DNA of 64,000 nt from Micromonospora okii (GTDB lineage: Bacteria > Actinomycetota > Actinomycetes > Mycobacteriales > Micromonosporaceae): assembly GCF_020884795.1 (NCBI RefSeq), contig NZ_BBZF01000014.1, positions 406,953 through 470,952 on the forward strand. The letters are read 5' to 3'. A model generated the notes under the pieces. That model saw only the letters and a list, made by a program, of their open reading frames with translations, had not been told where the DNA came from and did no database searches. Numbering within the stretch: the first letter of the stretch is position 1; each line of letters starts with the position of its first letter. Both the position numbers and the translations under genes were made by a program. Below are positions 29,331-38,135 of this stretch, one piece after another.

Positions 29331-31178
29331 GTGAGCAACAACCTGGCGACCGGGACGGCGCCGACCGACCGGGAACGCGTGCTCGGCCGGCGGCGCGAGC
29401 GGGTGGGGCCGGGCGGCGACCCGGTGGCCCCCGGCGTCGTCGACGCGGAGCGGCCCGCCGGGGACGGAAGGCGGCCCGCCGGGCGCGACGGCGTGGTGCT
29501 CGACTGCGGCTGGGGGCGGCTGGTCTTCGGCCAGACGTTCACCGACCAGGCGGCGGTGGCGGCGGTGCTGCGCTCGGAGGCCGACGGGGCCCGGGACATC
29601 TGCATCTACCTGCGCGACCCGCACGTGCTGGTGTCCCGGTTGCCGGACGAGCTCTTCATCGACCCGTCGCTGACGTACCGGCTGCGGCTGCCCGCCGCCA
29701 CGGCGGCCGGCGACGGGCGCGGGGAGCTGCCCGGCCTGCGCATCCGCACGCTGCGCGACGCCGACGACGCGGACGCCGTGAACCGGATCTACGCCCGCAA
29801 CGGCATGGTCACCGCCCCGGTCGACGTGCTGGTGGCCAACGCCCGCACCGACCGGTTCCTGCACCTGGTGGCCGAGGACGTCACCGGCGAGGTGGTCGGC
29901 ACGATCACCGGCGTGGACCACGTCGCGGTCTTCGGCGACCCGGACGGCGGGGCCAGCCTCTGGTGCCTCACGGTGGACTTCAACACCGCGCCGCCCGGCA
30001 CCGGCCAGGCGCTGCTCACCGAGCTGGCCGCCCGGCTGACCGAGCGCGGCCGGGCCTTCGTCGACCTGTCGGTGCTGGCCGAGAACACCGGGGCGATCCG
30101 GCTGTACGAGCGGCTCGGCTTCTACCGCACGGCCACGCTCTGCGTGAAGCGGAAGAACCCGATCAACGCGCCGCTCTTCCTGCCCGCCAGCCCGGAGGGG
30201 TACGACCGGCTCAACCCGTACGCGCGGATCATCGCCGACGAGGCGATGCGCCGGGGCATCCGGGTGGAGGTCACCGACCCGGAGTGGGGCGAGCTGCGGC
30301 TGAGCAACGGCGGCCGGACGGTCGTCACCCGCGAGTCTCTGTCGGAGCTGACCACGGCGGTGGCGATGAGCCGGTGCGACGACAAGCGGGTCACCCGGCG
30401 CATCCTCACCGAGGCGGGCCTGTCGGTGCCGCGCGGGCGGACCGCCACCGGCGACGACGCCGACGCCGCGTTCCTGGCCGAGGTCGGCCGGGTGGTGGTC
30501 AAGCCGGCGCGGGGCGAGCAGGGCAACGGCATCACCGTCGGGGTGCGCACCCCGGAGGCGCTGGCCGCCGCCGTCGAGCTAGCCGGCAGGTTCTGCCCGG
30601 ACGTGCTGATCGAGGAGATGCGCGACGGCGAGGACCTGCGGGTCATCGTGATCGACCACGAGGTGGTCGCGGCGGCCGTCCGCCGGCCCGCGCAGGTGAC
30701 CGGCGACGGCGTGCACGACATCGCCGAGCTGATCGAGCGGCAGAGCCGCCGCCGGGCCGCCGCCACCGGGGGCGAGTCCCGCATCCCGCTGGACGACATG
30801 ACCCGCGAGGTGATCGCCGAGGCCGGGTACGAGCTGCACGACGTGCTGCCCGAGGGGACGGTGCTGGTCGTCCGCCGGACCGCGAACCTGCACACCGGCG
30901 GCACCATCCACGACGTCACCGGCGAGCTGCACCCGGAGATCGCCGAGGCGTGCGTGGCGGCCAGCCGGGCGCTGGACATCCCGGTCACCGGGCTGGACCT
31001 GCTGGTCGGGGCCCCGGACCACCCGGAGCACGTCTTCATCGAGGCCAACGAGCGGCCCGGCCTGGCCAACCACGAGCCGCAGCCGACCGCCGAGCGCTTC
31101 GTCGACCTGCTCTTCCCCGGCACGCGGGCACCGCGACGCCTCTGGACCCCGGCCGGTGCGGCAAGCTCTCAGGCATGA
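29331..31178 (+). CDS. ngg: N-acetylglutaminylglutamine synthetase (GNAT plus ATP-grasp fusion)
   Basis: A 615-aa two-domain protein of the TIGR03103 family. The first half holds a GNAT acetyltransferase (LRIRTLRDADDADAVNRIYA, PPGTGQALLTELAARL, AIRLYERLGFYRTA). The second half is an ATP-grasp ligase (VVVKPARGEQGNGITVGV, EEMRDGEDLRVIVI, FIEANERPGLANHEP). This fusion makes N-acetyl-Gln-Gln, the precursor of NAGGN. The start is GTG 29331, two nucleotides after the upstream stop. The first 55 residues are low-complexity and charged, possibly dispensable. The stop overlaps the next start by 4 nt. Confidence 0.92.
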   Translation: MSNNLATGTAPTDRERVLGRRRERVGPGGDPVAPGVVDAERPAGDGRRPAGRDGVVLDCGWGRLVFGQTFTDQAAVAAVLRSEADGARDICIYLRDPHVLVSRLPDELFIDPSLTYRLRLPAATAAGDGRGELPGLRIRTLRDADDADAVNRIYARNGMVTAPVDVLVANARTDRFLHLVAEDVTGEVVGTITGVDHVAVFGDPDGGASLWCLTVDFNTAPPGTGQALLTELAARLTERGRAFVDLSVLAENTGAIRLYERLGFYRTATLCVKRKNPINAPLFLPASPEGYDRLNPYARIIADEAMRRGIRVEVTDPEWGELRLSNGGRTVVTRESLSELTTAVAMSRCDDKRVTRRILTEAGLSVPRGRTATGDDADAAFLAEVGRVVVKPARGEQGNGITVGVRTPEALAAAVELAGRFCPDVLIEEMRDGEDLRVIVIDHEVVAAAVRRPAQVTGDGVHDIAELIERQSRRRAAATGGESRIPLDDMTREVIAEAGYELHDVLPEGTVLVVRRTANLHTGGTIHDVTGELHPEIAEACVAASRALDIPVTGLDLLVGAPDHPEHVFIEANERPGLANHEPQPTAERFVDLLFPGTRAPRRLWTPAGAASSQA

Positions 31179-32362
31179 CCGCACGTAAACCCGCCCCGCT
31201 GAAGATCGACCTGGACTACCTCCGTCAGGTGCTGGTGGAGCTGCTGGAGATCCCGAGCCCGTCCGGGCGCACCGACCACGTGCAGCAGTACGTCGGCGAG
31301 CGCCTCTCCGCGCTCGGGATCTCCTCCACGCTGACCCGGCGCGGCGCGCTCGGCGCCTGCCTCCCCGGGCCCCGGCAGACCGGCGCGGACCGGGCGATCG
31401 TGGTGCACACGGACACCATCGGCGGCATGGTGAAGCGGCTCAAGGAGAACGGCCGGCTGGAGCTGATGCAGATCGGCACGCACAGCGCCCGGTTCGCCGA
31501 GGGCGCGCACGTGCGGGTCTTCACCGACGACCTGGACCGGGTGATCACCGGGCAGGTGCTGCCGCTCAAGGCCAGCGGGCACCGCTACAACGAGGACGTG
31601 GACTCCCAGGGGGTCGGCTGGGAGCAGGTCGAGGTCCGGGTCGACGAGCCGGTGGAGGACATCGCCGGGCTCCGCGCGCTCGGCATCGACGCCGGGGATT
31701 TCGTGGCGTTCCTGCCCAACCCGACGGTCACCCCCAGCGGGTACGTCAAGTCCCGGCACCTCGACGACAAGGCCGGGGTGGCGGCGGTGCTGACCGCGTT
31801 CAAGGCGCTGGTCGACGCGGGGATCACCCCGGCGGTGACCGCGCACCTGCTGGTCACGGTCACCGAGGAGATCGGGCACGGGGCCAGCCACGGCCTCGAC
31901 CCGGACGTGGCGGAGATCGTCTCGGTGGACGCCGCGGTGGTCGCTCCCGGCCAGCAGTCCCGGGAGAACGCGGCGACCCTGGCGATGGGCGACGGGGTCG
32001 GCCCGTTCGACTACCACCTCACCCGAAACCTGGCCGCCATCGCCCGCGAGCACGGGGTGGACCTGGTCCGGGACGTCTTCGAGTACTACCGCTCCGACGT
32101 GGCGGCGGCGGTCGAGGCGGGCGCGCACGCCCGGGTGGCCCTGCTCGGCTTCGGGGTGGACGCCACCCACGGCCACGAGCGCACCCACCTCGACGGGCTG
32201 GGCCACCTGACCCAGCTCCTCTGCCTCTACCTCCAGAGCGACCTGGTCTTCCCCGAGTGGGACGCCGAGCCCGAGGGCGACCTGGCCGACTTCCCGTCGC
32301 TGGCCGTGCAGCCCGCCCAGGAGGACGGCCCGCGCGAGGGCCCCATCGGCATCGGCGACTGA
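31175..32362 (+). CDS. NAGGN-system M42 family peptidase
   Basis: A 395-aa M42-like aminopeptidase of the TIGR03106 (trio hydrolase) type. Metal-binding positions are His in VVHTDTIGGMV, Asp in RHLDDKAGVAAVL, and Glu-Glu in TVTEEIGHGAS, with a later Asp in SVDAAVVAP. It is probably a dinuclear zinc or cobalt enzyme in the cytosol. It is the third gene of the NAGGN trio and may trim or recycle the dipeptide osmolyte; its exact job is not established to my knowledge. The ATG overlaps ngg's stop (ATGA), so all three genes are tightly coupled. Confidence 0.9.
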   Translation: MTARKPAPLKIDLDYLRQVLVELLEIPSPSGRTDHVQQYVGERLSALGISSTLTRRGALGACLPGPRQTGADRAIVVHTDTIGGMVKRLKENGRLELMQIGTHSARFAEGAHVRVFTDDLDRVITGQVLPLKASGHRYNEDVDSQGVGWEQVEVRVDEPVEDIAGLRALGIDAGDFVAFLPNPTVTPSGYVKSRHLDDKAGVAAVLTAFKALVDAGITPAVTAHLLVTVTEEIGHGASHGLDPDVAEIVSVDAAVVAPGQQSRENAATLAMGDGVGPFDYHLTRNLAAIAREHGVDLVRDVFEYYRSDVAAAVEAGAHARVALLGFGVDATHGHERTHLDGLGHLTQLLCLYLQSDLVFPEWDAEPEGDLADFPSLAVQPAQEDGPREGPIGIGD

Positions 32363-32467
32363 GCCGCGCGGGTTTTGTTCCCGCCCGGCCTGTGAGGGAA
32401 ATTCCGTTGCCGCTGCCCCCGGCGAGTGGTTAGCGTGGCGGTACACGGGAAAGGAGGTGGTCCAGAC

Positions 32468-32506
32468 TTGTATAGCAATCGGACTCGTGAGGTGGCTGTC
32501 CGCTAG
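32468..32506 (+). CDS. 12-codon leader peptide with exceptional ribosome binding site
   Basis: TTG at 32468 begins the peptide LYSNRTREVAVR (initiator Met), ending at TAG 32504-32506. It follows AAAGGAGGTGGTCC (32450-32463), which matches the full 3'-end complement of 16S rRNA in all but one base. This is far stronger than needed for a normal gene. The peptide is short, basic and directly ahead of a series of hairpins, so it resembles an attenuator or translation-sensing leader. It is followed by the RNase Z gene 207 nt downstream. Reading frame and RBS are seen; translation is inferred. Confidence 0.6.
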   Translation: MYSNRTREVAVR

Positions 32507-32509
32507 CCG

Positions 32510-32668
32510 CTGTCCTCGACAGTGAAAACTCGTCCGCCGCGAGGCGGGCAATGCACCATCGTCGAGACCGTGTGGCAGCGGTACGGCGAATCCACGACAG
32601 CCACCCGACCCCCGGGGTGCCGGCCAAGTCCAGCCGGCCCGCGCGCGAGCGCGGAAGCCCCGGGGGTC
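32510..32668 (+). promoter_or_regulatory. structured 5' leader of the RNase Z gene (hairpin series plus three-way junction)
   Basis: Four perfect or near-perfect hairpins follow the leader peptide. CTGTC/GACAG is at 32510-32522. CCGCC-GCGA-GGCGG is at 32534-32547. A long 11-bp outer stem GACCCCCGGGG (32607-32617) with CCCCGGGGGTC (32658-32668) encloses GCCGGC/GCCGGC (32619-32624, 32633-32638) and CCGCGC-GCGA-GCGCGG (32639-32654). That is a compact three-way junction with a GCGA (GNRA) tetraloop. It may be an attenuator or RNA sensor; I know no named class it fits. The gap 32363-32467 before it probably holds the promoter. Confidence 0.55.
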
Positions 32669-32713
32669 GCTTCATGTCCGGCCCCGCCGGACCCCGCCCG
32701 ACCGGAGGCCGCT

Positions 32714-33643
32714 GTGTCCATGCGCGAGCTGGTGGTGCTGGGAACGGCCAGCCAGGCGCCGACCCGGGCGCGCAACCACAACGGGTACGTGCTGCGCTGG
32801 GACGACGAGGTGATCCTCTTCGACCCGGGCGAGGGCAGCCAGCGGCAGCTCCTGCACACCGGCGTCACCGCCACCGACCTGACCCGGATCTGCGTCACCC
32901 ACTTCCACGGCGACCACTGCCTCGGCCTGCCCGGCACCATCCAACGGCTCTCCCTCGACCGGGTCCCCCACCCGGTCGCCGTGCACTTCCCGGCCGGCGG
33001 CGCCGACTACTTCGCCCGGCTGCGGCACGCGTCGAGCTTCCACGAGACCGCCGAGCTGGCCGTCGAGCCGATCACCGCCGACGGGCAGCGGATCGCCCTG
33101 CGCGCCGGCACGCTGGAGGCCCGCCGGCTGCGGCACCCCATCGAGACGTACGGCTACCGGCTCGTCGAGCCCGACGGCTGCCGGATGCTGCCGGAGAAGC
33201 TGGCCGCGTACGGCATCGCCGGGCCCGCCGTCGGGGAGCTGCTCCGCGCCGGCCACCTGGACGTCGACGGGCGTCGCGTCACCCGCGACGAGGTGAGCGT
33301 GACCCGGCCGGGCCAGCGCTTCGCCTTCGTGATGGACACGGGGCTCTGCGACGGGGTGTACGCCCTCGCCGAGCACGCCGACCTGCTGGTCATCGAGTCG
33401 ACGTTCCTGGCGTCGGAGGCCGCGCTCGCCGCCGAGGTCGGGCACCTCACGGCGGGCCAGGCCGCGCGGGTGGCGGCCGAGTCGGGGGTGCGCACCCTCG
33501 TGCTGACCCACTTCTCCCAGCGCTACTCCGACGCGCGGCGCTTCGCCGAGGAGGCCCGGGAGCACTTCGCCGGTGACCTGGTCATCGCGGAGGACCTGCT
33601 CACCGTGCCGGTCCCGCCCCGGCGGGTAGCCTCGCCGGGGTGA
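32714..33643 (+). CDS. rnz: ribonuclease Z
   Basis: A 309-aa metallo-beta-lactamase-fold tRNase Z, which cuts the 3' trailer from tRNA precursors. The zinc motif is [13 protein letters not shown] (His63, His65, Asp67, His68), and the later HTH- and Asp-containing blocks [10 protein letters not shown] and [10 protein letters not shown] complete the site. Length matches RNase Z (about 300). I choose GTG 32714 because GGAGG lies 5 nt upstream; ATG 32720 is possible. Its stop overlaps the following GNAT gene's GTG by 4 nt. It is preceded by a structured leader with a small peptide. Confidence 0.93.
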   Translation: MSMRELVVLGTASQAPTRARNHNGYVLRWDDEVILFDPGEGSQRQLLHTGVTATDLTRICVTHFHGDHCLGLPGTIQRLSLDRVPHPVAVHFPAGGADYFARLRHASSFHETAELAVEPITADGQRIALRAGTLEARRLRHPIETYGYRLVEPDGCRMLPEKLAAYGIAGPAVGELLRAGHLDVDGRRVTRDEVSVTRPGQRFAFVMDTGLCDGVYALAEHADLLVIESTFLASEAALAAEVGHLTAGQAARVAAESGVRTLVLTHFSQRYSDARRFAEEAREHFAGDLVIAEDLLTVPVPPRRVASPG

Positions 33644-34149
33644 CGATCATTCTTCGCCGTGCGACCGGCGACGACCTGCTCCCGGTGGGCGCGCTGCACC
33701 AGCGGTCCCGGGTGGCGGCGTACTCGTCGTTCCTGCCGCCGGAGGCGCTGGCGGACCCGACGGCGGAGGCGATGGGGGCGTACTGGGCCGAGCGGTGGGC
33801 GTGGGAGCGCGACGACCACCTGATGACCGTCGCCGAACGGGACGGCCGGTTGGTCGGCTTCAGCTACCTCGGCCCGGACGACGCCGACGACCCGGCGACC
33901 GGCCTGCTCAACGCCATCCACTTGGAGCCGGACGAGCGGGGGCGGGGCACCGGCCGGGCGCTGATGGTTGACGCGCTGGCCACGATGCGCGGCCGGGGCT
34001 GGAGGCGGGGAGTCCTGTGGGTGCTGGAGTCCAACAGGCGTGCCCGCGAGTTCTACGAGCGCGGCGGCTGGCTGCCTACCGGGGAACGCCGTGAGGAGCA
34101 GATCGGCACCGTGCGTGTGCCGCAGCTCCGCTACGGCGTGAAGTTGTAA
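33640..34149 (+). CDS. GNAT family N-acetyltransferase
   Basis: A 169-aa acetyltransferase beginning at GTG 33640, inside the rnz stop (GTGA). The acetyl-CoA pyrophosphate loop is [17 protein letters not shown] and the C-terminal helix is [18 protein letters not shown]. The substrate cannot be predicted; RimI-like and antibiotic-type enzymes share this pattern. Its TAA stop is also the first three bases of a family 1 repeat. Confidence 0.88.
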   Translation: MTIILRRATGDDLLPVGALHQRSRVAAYSSFLPPEALADPTAEAMGAYWAERWAWERDDHLMTVAERDGRLVGFSYLGPDDADDPATGLLNAIHLEPDERGRGTGRALMVDALATMRGRGWRRGVLWVLESNRRAREFYERGGWLPTGERREEQIGTVRVPQLRYGVKL

Positions 34150-34199
34150 GGAAGGGCCCCCTGTTAACGCATACGGTAGAGAAGGGTTCCCCTCTCACT
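34147..34199. repeat. dispersed intergenic repeat family 1, copy 6
   Basis: TAAGGAAGGGCCCCCTGTTA, then ACGCATACGGTAGAGAAGGG and TTCCCCTCTCACT. The initial TAA serves as the stop codon of the acetyltransferase gene. The copy marks the boundary with the CRISPR region. Confidence 0.9.
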
Positions 34200-34428
34200 C
34201 CCCGCCCCGGGTGCGCGGTCAGGCGGCCGAGCAAAAGACGTACGCGGTGACGGCGAGCTTGCCCGCCGACGGGCTCGCTGCACCGGTCGAGCCGCTCCTC
34301 GCGTATCCGGGACGCAGCACCTTCAAGTTCATCGGATCAGCGATTGCTTCCTTCAAATCAGCGCCTGCCGACATTAGGCTGTGCTCGCCCTCGGAACGCG
34401 CCGGAGGAAGGGGCATTCGACAGATAAT
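34200..34428. other. spacer upstream of CRISPR leader, no convincing gene
   Basis: GC content falls here relative to flanking genes. Two small open frames overlap on opposite strands (34211-34471 plus; 34219-34374 minus, ending AGKLAVTAYVFCSAA). Neither has a good RBS or a family I recognise. The minus frame could be the remnant of an exported protein's C-terminus. The right part probably belongs to the CRISPR leader/promoter. Confidence 0.4.
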
Positions 34429-34489
34429 CTTGCGCAGCAAAGTGAAGGAAAACGAGGAAGTTGATCTTTAGCGCCGCAGGTCAAGAAGT
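34429..34489 (+). promoter_or_regulatory. leader of CRISPR array 1
   Basis: 61 nt, AT-richer than the surroundings, ending TTGATCTTTAGC, then a CCGCAGGTCAAGAAGT block directly before the first repeat. It is identical in length to the leader of array 2 (42148-42208), with only five differences by eye, which fixes the orientation of both arrays. Confidence 0.8.
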
Positions 34490-36471
34490 CTGCTCCCCGC
34501 GCATGCGGGGGTGATCCCTCCGTCGTCACGCGGAATGAGGGCCACATACACTGCTCCCCGCGCATGCGGGGGTGATCCCGGGTACTCGTCGCTCTGGCGG
34601 CGGCCGGCGGGCTGCTCCCCGCGCATGCGGGGGTGATCCCGCTCCCTCGGCGTGGCGCGCCGACCTGCCGCCCTGCTCCCCGCGCATGCGGGGGTGATCC
34701 CGGCCCCGAGCGGCAAGCACGCCTGGAAGCCGCCTGCTCCCCGCGCATGCGGGGGTGATCCCAAAGCTTATGGAGGTTCCTCGGTTACCAGTCCCTGCTC
34801 CCCGCGCATGCGGGGGTGATCCCTCGGCGGCGGTCGCCCGGTTGGCTGTGCTGGACTGCTCCCCGCGCATGCGGGGGTGATCCGGCCATCCCCTACATCG
34901 AGTCCCTGGCGAAGTGCTGCTCCCCGCGCATGCGGGGGTGATCCGGACTGGGCGTCCGACAAGGCCCGCCGCTGCCACTGCTCCCCGCGCATGCGGGGGT
35001 GATCCCACTGCACTGCGGGCGGCGACCCGTATTGCTACCTGCTCCCCGCGCATGCGGGGGTGATCCCCTTCTCATTGACGCCCGGGGCAGCGTGCTTGCC
35101 TGCTCCCCGCGCATGCGGGGGTGATCCCGCGCCGAAGGCCGACTGGGTGACCTATGCGGTCTGCTCCCCGCGCATGCGGGGGTGATCCCTGCTGCGCGAG
35201 CACGACCGCGTCCGGGAGGCGCTGCTCCCCGCGCATGCGGGGGTGATCCCACCGTGCGGCGGTGGGTGGACGCGTACCTGGCCTGCTCCCCGCGCATGCG
35301 GGGGTGATCCCCACCGGGGCGTCCGGGTGGGCCGTGTCCGGCTCTGCTCCCCGCGCATGCGGGGGTGATCCCACCAGCACGTCGGGTGCGTTGCCGCCGT
35401 ACGACTGCTCCCCGCGCATGCGGGGGTGATCCGGTGTGGGTGGTGTCGGTTGCCTCGCCGGCCAGCTGCTCCCCGCGCATGCGGGGGTGATCCGCCCGCT
35501 GGATCGACTGCGGCAAGGTCGAGACCCTGCTCCCCGCGCATGCGGGGGTGATCCCCTGGGCTGGCTCGACCGGATGTGGATGGTCGTCTGCTCCCCGCGC
35601 ATGCGGGGGGTGATCCGGCGGTGATCTTCGCGCCGGTCGCGGGGGCGTCCTGCTCCCCGCGCATGCGGGGGTGATCCGTCGACGCCGCGCATCGTGACGT
35701 CCGCGCCACCCTGCTCCCCGCGCATGCGGGGGTGATCCGTCGAACGTGGCGGGCTCTCCGAACGGGGGGTGCTGCTCCCCGCGCATGCGGGGGTGATCCC
35801 AGCCCCGCGACCACAGCGCCCATCGTGAGCGCCTGCTCCCCGCGCATGCGGGGGTGATCCAACGACGGTAGCCGGGGCCCCTTTGAATGACGCCTGCTCC
35901 CCGCGCATGCGGGGGTGATCCCCAGTAGCGGTGGACGATCTGCCCACCGGCCGGCTGCTCCCCGCGCATGCGGGGGTGATCCGCACATCCGGCTGACGGC
36001 CGGCGCCAATCAGCGCTGCTCCCCGCGCATGCGGGGGTGATCCGCTCGGCCGGCGGCGCGGGCACCTGGCGGCGAGCTGCTCCCCGCGCATGCGGGGGGT
36101 GATCCGGTGGGTGTGGTGGGGCTCGATGCCGCGATGAACTGCTCCCCGCGCATGCGGGGGTGATCCCTGTCTCCGGCGACGTCGCCTTCGCCCGCATGAC
36201 TGCTCCCCGCGCATGCGGGGGTGATCCCTGTCTCCGGCGACGTCGCCTTCGCCCGCATGACTGCTCCCCGCGCATGCGGGGGTGATCCCCCGACGAGCGC
36301 GGAGGCGTACGACGCCAGCCACTGCTCCCCGCGCATGCGGGGGTGATCCCGCGTTCTTCGCCATGCCCGTCTTCAGCATCGTCTGCTCCCCGCGCATGCG
36401 GGGGTGATCCGAGCCTCGGAAGCGGCCTGCCGATCGCGGCCGTCGGCTCCCCGCGTATGCGGGGGTGATTC
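34490..36471 (+). CRISPR. type I-E CRISPR array 1: 33 repeats, 32 spacers
   Basis: The 28-nt repeat starts CTGCTCCCCGCGCATGCGGG and ends GGTGATCC. Repeats begin every 61 nt from 34490 (spacers mostly 33 nt). Two repeats have an extra G in the G-run (35588 and 36077), shifting the next start by one. The last repeat (36444-36471) is degenerate (CGGCTCC at the start, GTATG in the palindrome, GATTC at the end), as expected for the trailer end. Spacers 36167-36199 and 36228-36260 are identical. The repeat type (CCCCGCG/CGCGGGG palindrome) is that of type I-E. No cas genes lie in this window. Long open frames through the array are repeat artefacts. Confidence 0.98.
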
Positions 36472-36570
36472 CGAACGCGGCGGTCCGGCGGGACTGTCCA
36501 TGACGTACCCGGATCGGCCCTGACGGTCGAGCCGGACAGCCGCGCAGGCGACGGGCGGTGTTCCCCGTAC

Positions 36571-36606
36571 GAAGAAGGTCCCCAGCATCAGCCGGGGACC
36601 TTCTTC
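36571..36606 (-). terminator. 13-bp hairpin terminator of the DUF397/XRE operon
   Basis: GAAGAAGGTCCCC (36571-36583) and GGGGACCTTCTTC (36594-36606) are exact complements with a 10-nt loop. The hairpin sits 20 nt past the DUF397 stop. On the plus strand it would also stop read-through from the CRISPR array. Confidence 0.75.
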
Positions 36607-36626
36607 CGCGTTTGTTGAGGGGGGAG

Positions 36627-36827
36627 TCAGCCCAGCGGGCCGGTCCTCTTCGCCAGGTCGACGAAGGACTGCCAGGTGCCGGGGGTGAAGCGGAGAGTGC
36701 CGCCGTCGCGGTCCTTGGTGTCGCGCACCAGCACCACGCCCGGCATGTTGTCCGCGACCTCGACGCAGGAACCGCCGTTGCCGCCGGACCTGGTCGACTT
36801 CCGCCACTGTGGGGTCATCGGCTCCAT
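36627..36827 (-). CDS. DUF397 protein
   Basis: A 66-aa protein of the DUF397 family, small partners of XRE/DUF5753 regulators in actinomycetes. TPQWRKSTRSGGNGGSCVEV followed by RDTKDRDGGTLRFTPGTW is the typical pattern. I use ATG 36827, which has AAGGAGG 10 nt upstream; ATG 36818 (4-nt overlap, ATGA, with the regulator's stop) is an alternative. Overlap with the preceding gene indicates coupled translation. Such pairs (for example Scr1/Scr2-type and BldB-associated systems) often regulate development or antibiotic production; a role here is inference. Confidence 0.9.
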   Translation of the reverse strand: MEPMTPQWRKSTRSGGNGGSCVEVADNMPGVVLVRDTKDRDGGTLRFTPGTWQSFVDLAKRTGPLG

Positions 36828-37615
36828 GACTTGGCCACCTCCTTGATCAGTTCGATGGACTGCCGGCGGGAAAGCGCCTCGTTCCGCACGATCTCCCACG
36901 TCTTCGCGAGCCTAGCAACGTCGGCGGGCGCATCGACGATCTGCGCGTTGAGCTGGTTGTCGGCATGGGCCACCCGCGCGCCGTCAGGCAGCTCGGCGAT
37001 GATGAACTGACCGGCCAGCCCCAGGTACATCCCGGCGTCGACGGGCACGACGTGTACCTGGACGTGCTCCCGCATCGACTGCTCGGCGAGGTGGTCGAGC
37101 TGTTCCGCCATCAGCCCCGGCTGGTCGAGCACCGGCCGGCGGAGCACGCTCTCGTCCACGACGGCGATGAACTGCGGCGGGCGCTCGCGCTCCAGGATCT
37201 CCTGCCGGTTGAGCCTGGACGCGACGATCCGCTCGACCTCGTCGGCGGTGAACCGGCCGCCCGCGAGCGTCGCCCGCGCGTACCGCTCGGTTTGGAGCAG
37301 GCCCGGGAGGTACGACAGCTCGAACCACCGCAGCGTGGTCGCCTCCCGCTCGAACTCGATCCATTCGCGCAGCCAGACCGGCTCGGCGTCCAGCTTGGCC
37401 AGCTCGCGGAGCATCCGACCGAACCGGTCACCGAGCTTGTAGTGGTCGTCGACCGCCTTCATGTACTCCTTCGTCGGCGGGCGTCCCCCCGTCTCGACGG
37501 AGCTGACATGCGAGCCGGAGTAACCGATGGCCCGGCCGAACTCCTCCTGGCTGGTCCCGAGTGACGCTCGGAACAGGCGCAGTTCCCCGAGCACGTAGTT
37601 CGTGGCAGTGCCCAT
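36815..37615 (-). CDS. XRE-family regulator with DUF5753 domain
   Basis: A 266-aa protein. An N-terminal helix-turn-helix spans about residues 10-62 (LRLFRASLGTSQEEFGRAIG, YSGSHVSSVETGGRPPT). The DUF5753 domain follows (ERYARATLAGGRFTADEVER and VDESVLRRPVLDQPGLMAEQ). It is the first gene of the operon with DUF397. A DUF5753-type regulator is expected to control genes through its partner. Divergent from the small gene cluster at 37848; a palindromic site lies in between and is a plausible autoregulatory operator. Confidence 0.93.
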   Translation of the reverse strand: MGTATNYVLGELRLFRASLGTSQEEFGRAIGYSGSHVSSVETGGRPPTKEYMKAVDDHYKLGDRFGRMLRELAKLDAEPVWLREWIEFEREATTLRWFELSYLPGLLQTERYARATLAGGRFTADEVERIVASRLNRQEILERERPPQFIAVVDESVLRRPVLDQPGLMAEQLDHLAEQSMREHVQVHVVPVDAGMYLGLAGQFIIAELPDGARVAHADNQLNAQIVDAPADVARLAKTWEIVRNEALSRRQSIELIKEVAKSWSR

Positions 37616-37707
37616 CCATCCCCCAGTTTCGGCTCGTCCTCATCGGCGTGTCCGGCACGGCCGCCCGGTCAGGCCGCTGACCTGCGCGGACCGAGCGAGC
37701 ACGCATC

Positions 37708-37725
37708 GAGAGTAACGGCACTCTC
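37708..37725. promoter_or_regulatory. possible operator in the XRE divergent region
   Basis: GAGAGT (37708-37713) and ACTCTC (37720-37725) form a perfect inverted repeat with a 6-nt spacer. It lies between the divergent XRE gene and the 37848 cluster. Size fits a dimeric helix-turn-helix regulator; binding is inferred only from position. Confidence 0.35.
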
Positions 37726-37847
37726 ACCAGACTGTCACCACGCGGACCCGCTTTCGGCCCGGAGGCGGAGGCGGGTTCTGCGCCGGGGGTCGCCCGGTCC
37801 TTTCAGGAACTGGCGACCCCCACCTACGCCGCGAGGAGGGAAAGAGA

Positions 37848-38135
37848 GTGGACCCTGAACAGGGGCAGGCGTCGAGAGTGAACCCGCTGGTCACCGCCGG
37901 CGACGTGCTCACCCTCCAACCTTGTGACTACTGCATCGGGCAGACGGTGCTGTCGTTGCAGGTCACCTACGTTCCCCGGTACGCGAACTTCCTGGCGTCG
38001 CGGTGGGTGCGGCTCGAAGGGCTGGAGCTGCGCCCCGACGGAACGCCGTGGCGCGAGCGCATCGTGATGGTCCGGGTGCAGGCGATCATCGACGACCCGC
38101 CGGCCCGTCCGGGGCCAGAGACGCGGGGTCGGTGA
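37848..38135 (+). CDS. hypothetical protein, first of a three-gene cluster
   Basis: A 95-aa protein starting at GTG 37848, with GAGGAGGGAAAGAGA upstream. CDYCIGQTVLSLQVTYVPRY is the most regular region; the two cysteines are in a CxxC spacing. No family is recognised. The stop overlaps the following start (GTGATGG), so three small genes (37848-38684) form one unit divergent from the XRE regulator. Small genes like these are common beside XRE/DUF397 pairs in Micromonospora; a regulatory-target role is inference. Confidence 0.6.
   Translation: MDPEQGQASRVNPLVTAGDVLTLQPCDYCIGQTVLSLQVTYVPRYANFLASRWVRLEGLELRPDGTPWRERIVMVRVQAIIDDPPARPGPETRGR

Noticed and set aside
32450..32463. Sequence matching the 16S rRNA 3'-end complement considered as an rRNA fragment
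   Set aside because: It is the complement, not the rRNA, is followed by a start codon at normal spacing, and no other rRNA sequence is near.
34211..34471. Possible 86-aa gene before array 1
   Set aside because: It runs into the conserved CRISPR leader, has no clear RBS, and is opposed by an equally poor minus frame.
34526..36397. Long open frames through CRISPR array 1 (GSPPHARGA-type repeated peptides)
   Set aside because: They arise because the 61-nt period keeps changing frame without stops. The peptide is a translation of the repeat palindrome; no RBS or codon bias supports a protein.
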